A stretch of 64,000 bases of DNA, from the NCBI GenBank assembly GCA_965222535.1, contig OZ244957.1, positions 1,178,001 to 1,242,000 on the forward strand, read 5' to 3'. Source of the stretch: G965222535 sp965222535. Lineage in GTDB: Bacteria; Pseudomonadota; Gammaproteobacteria; HK1. The translations under genes and the position numbers were made by a program. The notes beneath the pieces were generated by a model, which was not told the origin of the DNA, made no database searches, and was given only the letters and a program-made list of their open reading frames with translations. The number at the start of each line of letters is the position of its first letter. Position 1 is the stretch's first letter. Shown here piece by piece: positions 55,008-62,789 of this stretch.

Positions 55008-55049
55008 GGGCACCTCGAAGAATCCGAAAGCGAGTTTTTCGAGGTGCCC
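55008..55049. repeat. Repeat terminal hairpin alone, copy 11
   Basis: GGGCACCTCGAAGAATC and GAGTTTTTCGAGGTGCCC form the palindrome of the family without the rest. It sits between ftsB and the HD-domain gene, where it could end the eno-ftsB transcript. Confidence 0.75.
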
Positions 55050-55066
55050 TGTAGCCTCATTCAGAG

Positions 55067-56533
55067 ATGTCGATGACAAACTCTGACAAAAATAAATTTT
55101 CCCAACAGAGAGTACGCGATCCTGTTCATGATTTGATAGTCTTTGATGGAGATGAATTTGGAGATGGGCTTTGGAAAATTGTCCAGTCGGAACCTTTTCA
55201 ACGCCTTCGCCGAATAAAACAACTCGGTTTCTCTGACTTTGTCTTTCCCGGGGCGACGCATTCTCGGTTTGCGCATAGTTTAGGCGTATTCCATATTGCT
55301 AAGCAGTTGATGAAAGTTATTCGCCGCCAGCAAGGTAGGAAGGATTATCTTGAAACCAAAGCAAACTCAGCCATTGCCGCGTCTCTTATGCATGATTTGG
55401 GGCACGGCCCCTTCAGCCATGCTTTTGAAGAAACGTGTTCAGAGCTTGAGGGGGCACCCAAAAGTCATGAAGAAATGACAAAACGTTTAATTACTGAATC
55501 TGATGTATGCAGCTTTGGAGGTTTGGGCTGTAAAACCGATGATATTATTGAGCATATTGAAAGCCCACAAACAATTTATGGCGCAGTTGTATCAAGCCAA
55601 TTGGATGCTGACCGATTAGATTATATGCAGCGTGACTGCTTAATGACAGGTTCAAAACATCCTAGTATAGATTTTAACTGGTTGGTTGATAATATGAGGA
55701 TTGGGAAGTATCCATCAAGATCAGATAAACAAAGCTCTGGAGAAGAAATAGAAACCCTCGTTATTGGTCCAAAAGCACATTATGCGGCAGAGACTTATAT
55801 TCTGTCTTTATTTCATCTGTATCCGACGATTTATTTTCATAAAACAACCCGAGGTATAGAAACGTTGTTTAGAGCGATGTTGAAGGAGGTTTTCCATATA
55901 GCTAAGGGCGATTACAATCAAAAAGATTTAGGTCTTTATTCTACGCACCCGCTTATAAAATTCATTAAATCTCCCGATAAATTAGAGAATTATCTGGCTC
56001 TTGATGATACGATCATTTGGAGTAGTTTGCCATTCCTGAAAAACGCCAAAAATGAATTCATTAAAAACACAGCCGAACGTTTATTGAGCCGTAAGCTCTA
56101 TAAAGCCCATGATATGATAAGCAAATTTATGGACAAAGCAATTCAAGAGTGGCCGCGAAAAAGTAGCCGTTCAGATGAATTAAAATCCGAAAAACAAAGA
56201 TTGGCTTTTGTTACCAAAGCTCAGGCTATATTGGACCAAAAAATAGAAGAAGAAACTAATACAAAACCAAAATTCAAAGAAACCATTTTACTTGATCAAG
56301 GCCATCGTGATCTATATAAAAAAGACTCTAATGAACCCATCTGTATTCGATCTGACGCTAGTACCCAATCGGTTGAAGATATTGGAAACTTCTCTTCTAT
56401 TATCAACGCTTCGTGTAGATATGAATTTTTCAGAGTTTATACTCCTGAAAAATCCTGCGATTCAGCCGAACTTTTAGGAAAGCTTGCTAAAGAATCGATT
56501 CGCGAATCTCTTAAAGGATCCAAGAACCTTTAA
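55067..56533 (+). CDS. HD-domain phosphohydrolase (YwfO/SAMHD1-like)
   Basis: A 488-residue protein with the HD architecture of dNTP triphosphohydrolases. RVRDPVHDLI starts the domain; H65 and H70 (THSRFAHS), H109-D110 (MHDLGHGPFSH) and the distal QLDADRLDYMQRDC supply the metal and substrate residues. The C-terminal 200 residues are Lys-rich and less conserved. Start ATG 55067 or 55073. It is visibly AT-rich against its neighbours and is followed 14 bases later by a YwgA-like gene, as ywfO and ywgA are neighbours in Bacillus. It may hydrolyse dNTPs; a defence role is inference. Confidence 0.85.
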   Translation: MSMTNSDKNKFSQQRVRDPVHDLIVFDGDEFGDGLWKIVQSEPFQRLRRIKQLGFSDFVFPGATHSRFAHSLGVFHIAKQLMKVIRRQQGRKDYLETKANSAIAASLMHDLGHGPFSHAFEETCSELEGAPKSHEEMTKRLITESDVCSFGGLGCKTDDIIEHIESPQTIYGAVVSSQLDADRLDYMQRDCLMTGSKHPSIDFNWLVDNMRIGKYPSRSDKQSSGEEIETLVIGPKAHYAAETYILSLFHLYPTIYFHKTTRGIETLFRAMLKEVFHIAKGDYNQKDLGLYSTHPLIKFIKSPDKLENYLALDDTIIWSSLPFLKNAKNEFIKNTAERLLSRKLYKAHDMISKFMDKAIQEWPRKSSRSDELKSEKQRLAFVTKAQAILDQKIEEETNTKPKFKETILLDQGHRDLYKKDSNEPICIRSDASTQSVEDIGNFSSIINASCRYEFFRVYTPEKSCDSAELLGKLAKESIRESLKGSKNL

Positions 56534-56547
56534 GAGGAGAATCAGGA

Positions 56548-57084
56548 ATGAAAAAATGTGGTATTCCATATGTTGATAACACTGTTGCCATTATGTCACT
56601 AGCACAAAAAAAGACAATTATAGGTCGGACGCGTCTTCAAAAACTATTTTACTTACTGGAACTGGCAGATGAGGGAATAGGTTTTGATTTCACCTACAAA
56701 TACTATGGCCCTTATTGCGAAAAATTGTCAAATGCGGTTGATGTTGCATGTGCTTTTGGTCTTGTTACAGAAGAGCGAAAATTGGCTGATTGGGGGGGTG
56801 TTTATTCGATATTTACCATATCAGGTGACGTAGAAGCAGGAAACGATAACTCCGAAGGACGCCGGCAACTGGTTCAGCTGTGCACGAAAGACGAAACAGG
56901 TTCAATCCCACTTGAATTGGCTGCAACAGCAGCTTATCTTTCCTATAATAAAGAAGAAAATCCATGGCAAAGGGTAGAACGTTTGAAATGGGATAAGGCC
57001 TCAAAGATTCCCCAGGCTAAAGAGTTATATGCCGAAATTTATAAAATAAAAACTAAGGAACCCTTTGGTGCTATACCCGATTAG
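56548..57084 (+). CDS. YwgA-like protein paired with the HD hydrolase
   Basis: A 178-residue helical protein with the pattern RTRLQKLFYLLELAD followed by FTYKYYGPYCEKLSNAV, which resembles YwgA and, more loosely, SocA/Panacea-type proteins. Residues about 90-178 are charged and helical. AAGAGGAGA precedes the ATG. It is AT-rich like its partner and probably in the same transcript. It may regulate or neutralise the HD enzyme; that is inference from pairing alone. Confidence 0.6.
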   Translation: MKKCGIPYVDNTVAIMSLAQKKTIIGRTRLQKLFYLLELADEGIGFDFTYKYYGPYCEKLSNAVDVACAFGLVTEERKLADWGGVYSIFTISGDVEAGNDNSEGRRQLVQLCTKDETGSIPLELAATAAYLSYNKEENPWQRVERLKWDKASKIPQAKELYAEIYKIKTKEPFGAIPD

Positions 57085-57164
57085 CAATGCCAAGGATCTA
57101 ACCTAGATAGTCTCATTCGGGAACTGCCGTTTATCACCTTGACTAAACCACGAGGGCTGGAGCG

Positions 57165-57578
57165 ATGGACAGCCTGGCTACTATTCGGGACAATTTCGTT
57201 TGGCTTGATGATTGGGAAGAGCGTTACCGCTACATTATCGAGCTGGGCAGTGCCCTTGGTGCTTTGGCAGAAGATGCAAAAACAGACGCCAACAAAGTGC
57301 GTGGCTGTGTAAGCCAAGTGTGGCTGGTGTATCAAGTCAATGCTGCCGCACCACCGACGATCCATTTTCAAGGCGATAGCGATGCGCATATTGTGCGCGG
57401 CTTAGTCGCCATTCTGATAGCAGCTTATTCTGGCAAGACCGCAGATAAAATATTAGCCTTGGATATACGCGCTTTGTTCGCCGAATTAGGACTTGAAAAC
57501 CATCTCAGCCCAAGCCGCAGTAATGGTTTTTTTGCGATGGTTGAGCATATCCGCAGTCTGGCGGCGGCGCACCGCTAA
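57165..57578 (+). CDS. sufE: Cysteine desulfuration protein SufE
   Basis: SufE accepts sulfur from SufS and passes it to SufBCD for Fe-S cluster assembly. The 137-residue product has the acceptor cysteine C48 in VRGCVSQVWL and the ILIAAYSGKTADKIL and SPSRSNGFFAMV motifs. GAGGG lies eight bases before the ATG. sufS and the rest of suf are not adjacent. Confidence 0.93.
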   Translation: MDSLATIRDNFVWLDDWEERYRYIIELGSALGALAEDAKTDANKVRGCVSQVWLVYQVNAAAPPTIHFQGDSDAHIVRGLVAILIAAYSGKTADKILALDIRALFAELGLENHLSPSRSNGFFAMVEHIRSLAAAHR

Positions 57579-57694
57579 AGGACTTGGCTTTTACTCATCG
57601 CCTGCCCCAAACAGCATAACAACAGGACGCGGGCTTGCTCTGACCCGCTGCTTCTAAGATGCGCCCGTTCTTCGTTGCAACACCGCCTCACGCG

Positions 57695-58462
57695 ATGTCC
57701 GATCCTGCACAAGCATTGGTTACCCTGAAGAACGCCGGCATTTTCAGGGCCGGTCGATGGTTGGTGCGCGGGGTTGATCTGGAGGTACACCGCGGTGATA
57801 TCGTGACCCTTATCGGCCCCAACGGTTCGGGTAAATCGACCACCGCCAAGATGGTGCTGCAGATCATTCCTCCCGACGAAGGCGAGGTGCTACGCCGCCC
57901 CGGGATGACGATCGGCTATGTCCCACAACGCTTGATCATCGACTGGTCGGTGCCGCTGGCAGTGCATCAATTTCTCAGCCTAACCGCCCGATTGCCGACA
58001 GCGAGCATCACCGCCGCCCTCACCGATACCGGTGTTTTGCACCTTCGTACGACACCGATGCAGCAGCTTTCGGGGGGTGAGCACCAGCGCGTGCTGCTGG
58101 CGCGGGCGATCGCACAAAACCCCGATTTACTGGTGCTGGACGAGCCGCTGCAAGGGGTTGATTACCACGGCGAGGAAGCGCTCTACGATCTCATTGTCGC
58201 CTGTCGTAAGCGGCTGCATTGCGGAGTACTGATGATCTCCCATGACCTGCACATTGTGATGGCCGCCACCGACAGCGTGGTGTGCCTGAACGGTCACGTG
58301 TGTTGCCGTGGGACGCCGCTTTCGGTCGTCAACAGCCCTGAATACCGGCAGCTATTCGGCACCCGTGCGACGAACCTTGCGGTCTATGAACACCACCACG
58401 ATCACACCCATTCGAGCGATGGCGCGGTGCTGCCTTGCACCCCTCCAAAGCATGGGTGCTGA
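57695..58462 (+). CDS. znuC: Zinc ABC transporter ATP-binding protein ZnuC
   Basis: The 255-residue ATPase of the ZnuABC zinc importer. Walker A GPNGSGKST (41-49), signature LSGGEHQRVLLAR, LVLDEPLQGVD and the H-loop MISHDLH are intact. The C-terminus is His/Asp-rich (HHHDHTHS), consistent with zinc. ATG 57659 is a possible earlier start. The GRWLVRGVDLEV region resembles alphaproteobacterial ZnuC. znuA and zur are not here. Confidence 0.92.
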   Translation: MSDPAQALVTLKNAGIFRAGRWLVRGVDLEVHRGDIVTLIGPNGSGKSTTAKMVLQIIPPDEGEVLRRPGMTIGYVPQRLIIDWSVPLAVHQFLSLTARLPTASITAALTDTGVLHLRTTPMQQLSGGEHQRVLLARAIAQNPDLLVLDEPLQGVDYHGEEALYDLIVACRKRLHCGVLMISHDLHIVMAATDSVVCLNGHVCCRGTPLSVVNSPEYRQLFGTRATNLAVYEHHHDHTHSSDGAVLPCTPPKHGC

Positions 58463-58527
58463 CGCGCAGGCCGATTGACCAAGGGTGCGCCCGCCAAGCT
58501 CTCGTTTGACGAAGATAAGCCTTTCTT

Positions 58528-59331
58528 ATGTTTGACGATTTTTTTGTCCGTGCACTGCTTGCCGGCGTTGGGGTTGCGCTGATAGCCGCTCCCTGTGGGT
58601 GTTTTGTGGTGTGGCGGCGCATGGCGTACTTCGGCGATACTCTGGCGCATACCGCTCTTCTCGGGGTTGCACTGTCGATTGCGCTCGCGACGGGCTTGAT
58701 GCTGACGATGTTTGTATTAGCGATCGGCGTCGCCCTGCTGCTGTTGCTGCTGGAACAACATACGAGGATCCCCAGCGATGCGCTGCTAGGCATCTTGGCG
58801 CATAGCGGGTTGGCGCTAAGCCTGCTGTGGTTTGCGCTGATGGACCCCGTACGGGTCGATCTGATGGCCTTGCTATTCGGCGATATTCTGACCGTCTCGA
58901 CCGCCGATATTGTAACCATCTACAGCGCTGGTGCCGCAGTATTAGCGTTGTTAGCGGCATTCTGGCGCCGCCTGCTGGTGGTCACCATTAATGCCGAGCT
59001 GGCGGCCGCCGAAGGGCTCAATCCACGCGCTATCAGCATTGTGCTGATCCTAGTGCTGGCTGCCGTGGTGGTGGTGGCGATCAAGATTGTTGGTGCGTTA
59101 CTGATCACCGCACTGCTTATCATCCCCGCCGCCGCAGCGCGGCAGTTTGCGACAAGCCCGACCCAGATGGCCGTATTCGCCGCGCTGATTGGCATCGCAT
59201 CGGTGATCGGCGGGTTGTTTGGTTCGCTGCATTTTGATACCCCGCCGGGGCCGTCGATCGTGGTCGCGTCGCTGGTGTTTTTTATCTTGAGCTTATTTCG
59301 TTGGCGCGCATTACGACCATCAACCCACTGA
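58528..59331 (+). CDS. znuB: Zinc ABC transporter permease ZnuB
   Basis: A 267-residue permease with about eight membrane segments. ABC-3 family features include CFVVWRRMAYFGDTLAHTALLG near the N-terminus, GDILTVS, and ALLIIPAAAARQFA near 210. It follows znuC by 65 bases and a repeat copy follows it. Confidence 0.93.
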   Translation: MFDDFFVRALLAGVGVALIAAPCGCFVVWRRMAYFGDTLAHTALLGVALSIALATGLMLTMFVLAIGVALLLLLLEQHTRIPSDALLGILAHSGLALSLLWFALMDPVRVDLMALLFGDILTVSTADIVTIYSAGAAVLALLAAFWRRLLVVTINAELAAAEGLNPRAISIVLILVLAAVVVVAIKIVGALLITALLIIPAAAARQFATSPTQMAVFAALIGIASVIGGLFGSLHFDTPPGPSIVVASLVFFILSLFRWRALRPSTH

Positions 59332-59343
59332 CGATAACCAATG

Positions 59344-59494
59344 GGGTATCTCGAAAAACCAGCTTCGCTAGCTTTTCGAGATACCCTGCGGGGCTTACCT
59401 ATTGTGAAAATTATTATAAATCAAAAACTTACGTTACAAGCGACCAGCTCCCTTCCCCAAACCATCGATCCCGTTGAGGTTTTTTGAAGTTCCC
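59344..59494 (-). repeat. MITE-like repeat, copy 12
   Basis: Full-length, reversed. The hairpin (59344-59386) reads GGGTATCTCGAAAAACC with GCTTTTCGAGATACCC: the usual CAC/GTG positions of the stem are TAT/ATA, so pairing is kept. The core TTATTATAAATCAAAAACTT, a C-rich segment and TTTTTTGAAGTTCCC follow. Confidence 0.85.
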
Positions 59495-59550
59495 GATGGT
59501 GATGATCAGGGGCGGCATTATGAAATCCAAAATTAAAAGGCCTTAGCGCG

Positions 59551-60351
59551 ATGATCGTCGTTCCTCCCATCGATCCAGTTGCTTTTGCCATCGGGCCGCT
59601 GCAGGTTCACTGGTACGGGCTGATGTACCTCATCGGCTTTGTCTCAGCGTGGTGGCTAGGGCGATACCGTATGAGCCAACCCTTTCGCGGCTTTGATCCG
59701 GCGCAGATGGACGATCTGTTGTTTTTCTGCGCGCTAGGGACAATCCTCGGAGGACGGATCGGCTATACGCTGTTCTACGCCACCGATCGGCTTATCGAAG
59801 AACCGTTATTTTTATTCAAAATCTGGCAAGGGGGAATGTCATTTCATGGCGGCCTGCTTGGGGCATTGGTCGCCAGCGCGGTTTTTGCGCAGCGGCACAA
59901 CCGGCGTTTTTGGGAAGTCGCTGATCTGGCCGCACCGTTGGTTCCAATCGGTCTTTGCGCCGGGCGTATCGGCAATTTCATCAACGCCAACCTATGGGGC
60001 GCGCCAACCCAGCTACCGTGGGGCATGGTGTTCATCGGCAATCCCGCCGCCGGTGGCATCCCACGCCACCCGACGCAGCTCTACGAAGCGTTACTGGAAG
60101 GGGTGGCGTTGTTTGTTATCCTGTGGTGGTTTTCCGCTCGCCCACGCCCACTGATGGCGGTGTCGGGAGTGTTTATGCTGGGGTATGGCTGTTTTCGCTT
60201 CGCGGTGGAGTTTATCCGCATCCCCGATCGGCATATCGGCTATCTGGCGTTTGACTGGCTGACGTTGGGACAGGTGCTGACGCTACCCATGTTGATCTGT
60301 GGGGTAATACTGCTGTGGCTGTCGCGCCGGCAGCCGCTGCCGGTGCGCTAA
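59551..60351 (+). CDS. lgt: Prolipoprotein diacylglyceryl transferase
   Basis: Adds diacylglycerol to the lipobox cysteine of prelipoproteins, the first step of lipoprotein maturation. The 266-residue, seven-segment protein has HWYGLMYLIGF, GGRIGYTLFY, GGMSFHGGLLG, GRIGNFINANLWG with the essential arginine, and RHPTQLYEALLEG. thyA, its common neighbour, does not follow. Confidence 0.96.
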   Translation: MIVVPPIDPVAFAIGPLQVHWYGLMYLIGFVSAWWLGRYRMSQPFRGFDPAQMDDLLFFCALGTILGGRIGYTLFYATDRLIEEPLFLFKIWQGGMSFHGGLLGALVASAVFAQRHNRRFWEVADLAAPLVPIGLCAGRIGNFINANLWGAPTQLPWGMVFIGNPAAGGIPRHPTQLYEALLEGVALFVILWWFSARPRPLMAVSGVFMLGYGCFRFAVEFIRIPDRHIGYLAFDWLTLGQVLTLPMLICGVILLWLSRRQPLPVR

Positions 60352-60375
60352 GAAACCAAGCCCGTAGGGAAGGCT

Positions 60376-60963
60376 TCAGTTAAAGGAGCGTAGCTCCGCA
60401 CGCTGTCCTTGCGGTTGGGAAAAATAAGCTTCAGATTCAGTGAGAACCATAGAATCGATCTCTTCAAGCCGATGCTTTAGCACTTCTACTAGTCGATTAA
60501 TATTAATCGTGAAGAAAGCCATAACAAGCACTAGCACTGTAGAAACAGGTGAACTCCGCACAATATGGCTAGCAATAAGCAGATTCATAGAGAGAAGATA
60601 TTTATTAACCAGATCTTTTTGTTGTTCGGTTAGGTCTTCCAAGTGGTGCTTAAACCTGTCAGAGAATGACGGCGGCAACTGGCCTTGCTGTTTTCGCAAG
60701 ATCAGTATGAGGGCTATAGTGTGGAAGAGGTTTATTCGATGAGCAAATCGAACAACGCCGTTCATTGTAGTTCTCAACATTCGATATGCAGGATGCTCAA
60801 ACGAGATCTGCCCCTTCACTGCCTCATCAAACAACTGATCCCGCAGGGAGAACATCTGTTGTCGAAGCAAATCAAGCCGATAATCTCGGTACAGCCAGAA
60901 AGCGAACACTAGAATCCCTAGTATCGATATTAGGGACGCCCACAGATTAACGTGGCTGCTCAT
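60376..60963 (-). CDS. Hypothetical membrane protein, second gene of a membrane pair
   Basis: A 195-residue protein I do not recognise. It has an N-terminal membrane segment (about 7-24), a helical middle with DRFKHHLEDLTEQQKDLVNKY, and a second hydrophobic segment (about 135-155, VSTVLVLVMAFFTININ). Its start overlaps the stop of the upstream membrane gene (ATGA), so the two form an operon. Less GC-rich than flanking genes. Confidence 0.6.
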   Translation of the reverse strand: MSSHVNLWASLISILGILVFAFWLYRDYRLDLLRQQMFSLRDQLFDEAVKGQISFEHPAYRMLRTTMNGVVRFAHRINLFHTIALILILRKQQGQLPPSFSDRFKHHLEDLTEQQKDLVNKYLLSMNLLIASHIVRSSPVSTVLVLVMAFFTININRLVEVLKHRLEEIDSMVLTESEAYFSQPQGQRAELRSFN

Positions 60964-61353
60964 AATTTATCCTCCTCTCGTGTATCTCCGCGTGGAGTTA
61001 AATTGCTTGACGAACGCTCCAGATCACATTGTCGCTCAAGTTCTATGATCCTCCGCTGCAGCCTTTCTACAGTGGATTTTCGCAGGGAGCGTTGTCGCCA
61101 ACCGTATATTCCAAAACAACCAGTTAGTAGCCATGCGATAGTTATCGATACATCCAAGTCGCCGAGAACCTCTAGGCCGATACCAGCAATCGTCGTAGAG
61201 CCTGCAAGTGAATCAATAGACAGATAAGAAGCCGGTGACCGAAACCCATCGAATGGCAGTTAAAGCTATCTGTACCCAACCCTCCGCAGTATGAGCTTTT
61301 CGAAGAACGTCAAGTTCTGCTTGTAGTTGTTCTTTTGACTTTCCTAAATCCAT
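60960..61353 (-). pseudogene. Small membrane protein gene split by a frameshift
   Basis: From ATG 61353 a frame reads MDLGKSKEQLQAELDVLRKA, then AEGWVQIALTAIRWVSVTGFLSVY and stops at 61213-61215. The next frame, shifted by one base at about 61216-61225, continues YLSIDSLAGSTTIAGIGLEV, LGDLDVSITIAWLLTGCFG and ends with a coiled, charged tail at 60960. Joined, they give about 130 residues with two to three membrane segments followed by a cytoplasmic coil (STVERLQRRIIELERQ), like hypothetical proteins I recall from other bacteria. The second frame alone could start only at TTG 61157. Either a true frameshift, a sequencing error, or two separate small proteins. Confidence 0.6.
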
Positions 61354-61526
61354 CTCAAACTTATTTTATGGTTTCGCAATAAGTCATCCATGGATACCTT
61401 TGTGTTCCAGTACGTAAAATAATATCCATGAATATCAACACTTTAATAATTCATTATCGACGTAACGGTCAAAACAGGATCAATTGGATATTTTGCGAGA
61501 TCATATAAAGCAAAAACTGTAGAACG

Positions 61527-62384
61527 CTAGGCAGTGTTGCTATCAAGCAGGGTGGGATCACTAACGAACGACGGTTGGCGGCTTGGTACAGTGTAGTGCT
61601 GGCGATCCTCAAGGCGCAGCGCTGTCAGGCTGCGCCCCCAGACACAGCCGGTATCCAAGGGCCATACATTGTGCTCCGCGGTGTTGCGGTAAGTCAATGT
61701 CAGCGTTGACCAATGACCAAATACGATAGCGGTACTTTGCATGCTGCGCTCGGGAAAAGCGAACCACGGCAGCAATGACGGTGGCTGCGTTCCAGGCAGA
61801 TGATCGACTTTTAGCACCAGCGCTCCGTGGCGATCGACATAGCGCATGCGCGTCAGCGCGTTGCTGATATAACGCCGTCGTTCGGCACCTTGTAACGCGC
61901 CCGACCATTGCGCCGGTTGGCTACCGTACAATTCAGCATAGCAGGCGTCGCGTTGCAGTGCACGCTGTAATTCTGCTGCGCAGGCGCACGCCGTCGGCAG
62001 ATCCCAAGCCGGCGGGATGCCCGCATGAACCATGCACACCTTGAGCTGCGCGTCGTAGTGCAGTAGCGGCTGACTGCGCAGCCAGTCGATCAGATCGCAC
62101 CGATCGGGCGCGTTCAGCACATCCTCGAAAGTATCCGCTGGCTGCGGCGCACGTACCCCAAGTGCGGTGGCGATCAGATGCAGGTCGTGGTTGCCGAGCA
62201 CCACTTTGGCGCTGTCAGCCAGATCGCGCACAAAGCGCAGAACCCCTTTGGAATCGGGGCCTCGATTAACCAGATCGCCAACCAACCACACGGTGTCGCG
62301 CTGGCGATCAAACTGAAGCAGCTCCAATAAATCACAGAGCTCGACCAAACAACCCTGAACATCACCGATAACGTAGTTGGACAT
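61527..62384 (-). CDS. apaH: Diadenosine tetraphosphatase
   Basis: Splits Ap4A into two ADP and can remove Np4 caps from RNA. The 285-residue metallophosphatase has GDVQGC, VGDLVNRGPDS, LGNHDLHL and VFGHWSTL. It follows apaG, its usual partner, with an eight-base gap to the restored apaG stop. Confidence 0.95.
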   Translation of the reverse strand: MSNYVIGDVQGCLVELCDLLELLQFDRQRDTVWLVGDLVNRGPDSKGVLRFVRDLADSAKVVLGNHDLHLIATALGVRAPQPADTFEDVLNAPDRCDLIDWLRSQPLLHYDAQLKVCMVHAGIPPAWDLPTACACAAELQRALQRDACYAELYGSQPAQWSGALQGAERRRYISNALTRMRYVDRHGALVLKVDHLPGTQPPSLLPWFAFPERSMQSTAIVFGHWSTLTLTYRNTAEHNVWPLDTGCVWGRSLTALRLEDRQHYTVPSRQPSFVSDPTLLDSNTA

Positions 62385-62391
62385 TCAGCAT

Positions 62392-62789
62392 TCAGTGCAC
62401 AGCGTGCTTGGTGATCAGCTTGAGCTGCGGGATTTCAGCCTCAAAGCGGTTACCGTCATAGGTCACCATGTGTAGCTTCCAGCCACCATCCTGATCGGGG
62501 GGTTAATCGCCGCCGATCTGGTGTATTGGTATGGATCCCCAGCTGCGATATAGGGTTGCTCACCGCCGCCGCTGCCACGAACTTCCTGAACATTGTCAGC
62601 CTGGTCGGTGATGATCCAGCGTCGAGCCGTCAACCCCACCCCGATGCGATTGACGTTACGGATAGTGATCGTGTAAACGAACAGATAAATGCCTTGTGCT
62701 GTGTTCTCTCGATTAGTGCCATAGGCTACCAGCGGCTCTATATCCACCCTGTAAGGTGTGGCTGCAACCATCTCAGAAAGTATTGCCAT
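62392..62789 (-). pseudogene. apaG: ApaG, frameshifted near the 3' end
   Basis: ApaG is a small fibronectin-fold protein of unclear role, paired with apaH. From ATG 62789 the frame reads GIYLFVYTITIRN, RRWIITDQADNVQEVRGSG and GEQPYIAAGD, up to AGSYT, and then stops prematurely at TGA 62463-62465. A one-base shift at about 62470 restores the family end MVTYDGNRFEAEIPQLKLIT and a stop at 62392-62394. A missing base after TAC AC at 62470-62471 explains it. The start overlaps the comM 3' end by 17 bases. The longer frame from 62849 overlaps comM further. Confidence 0.82.
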
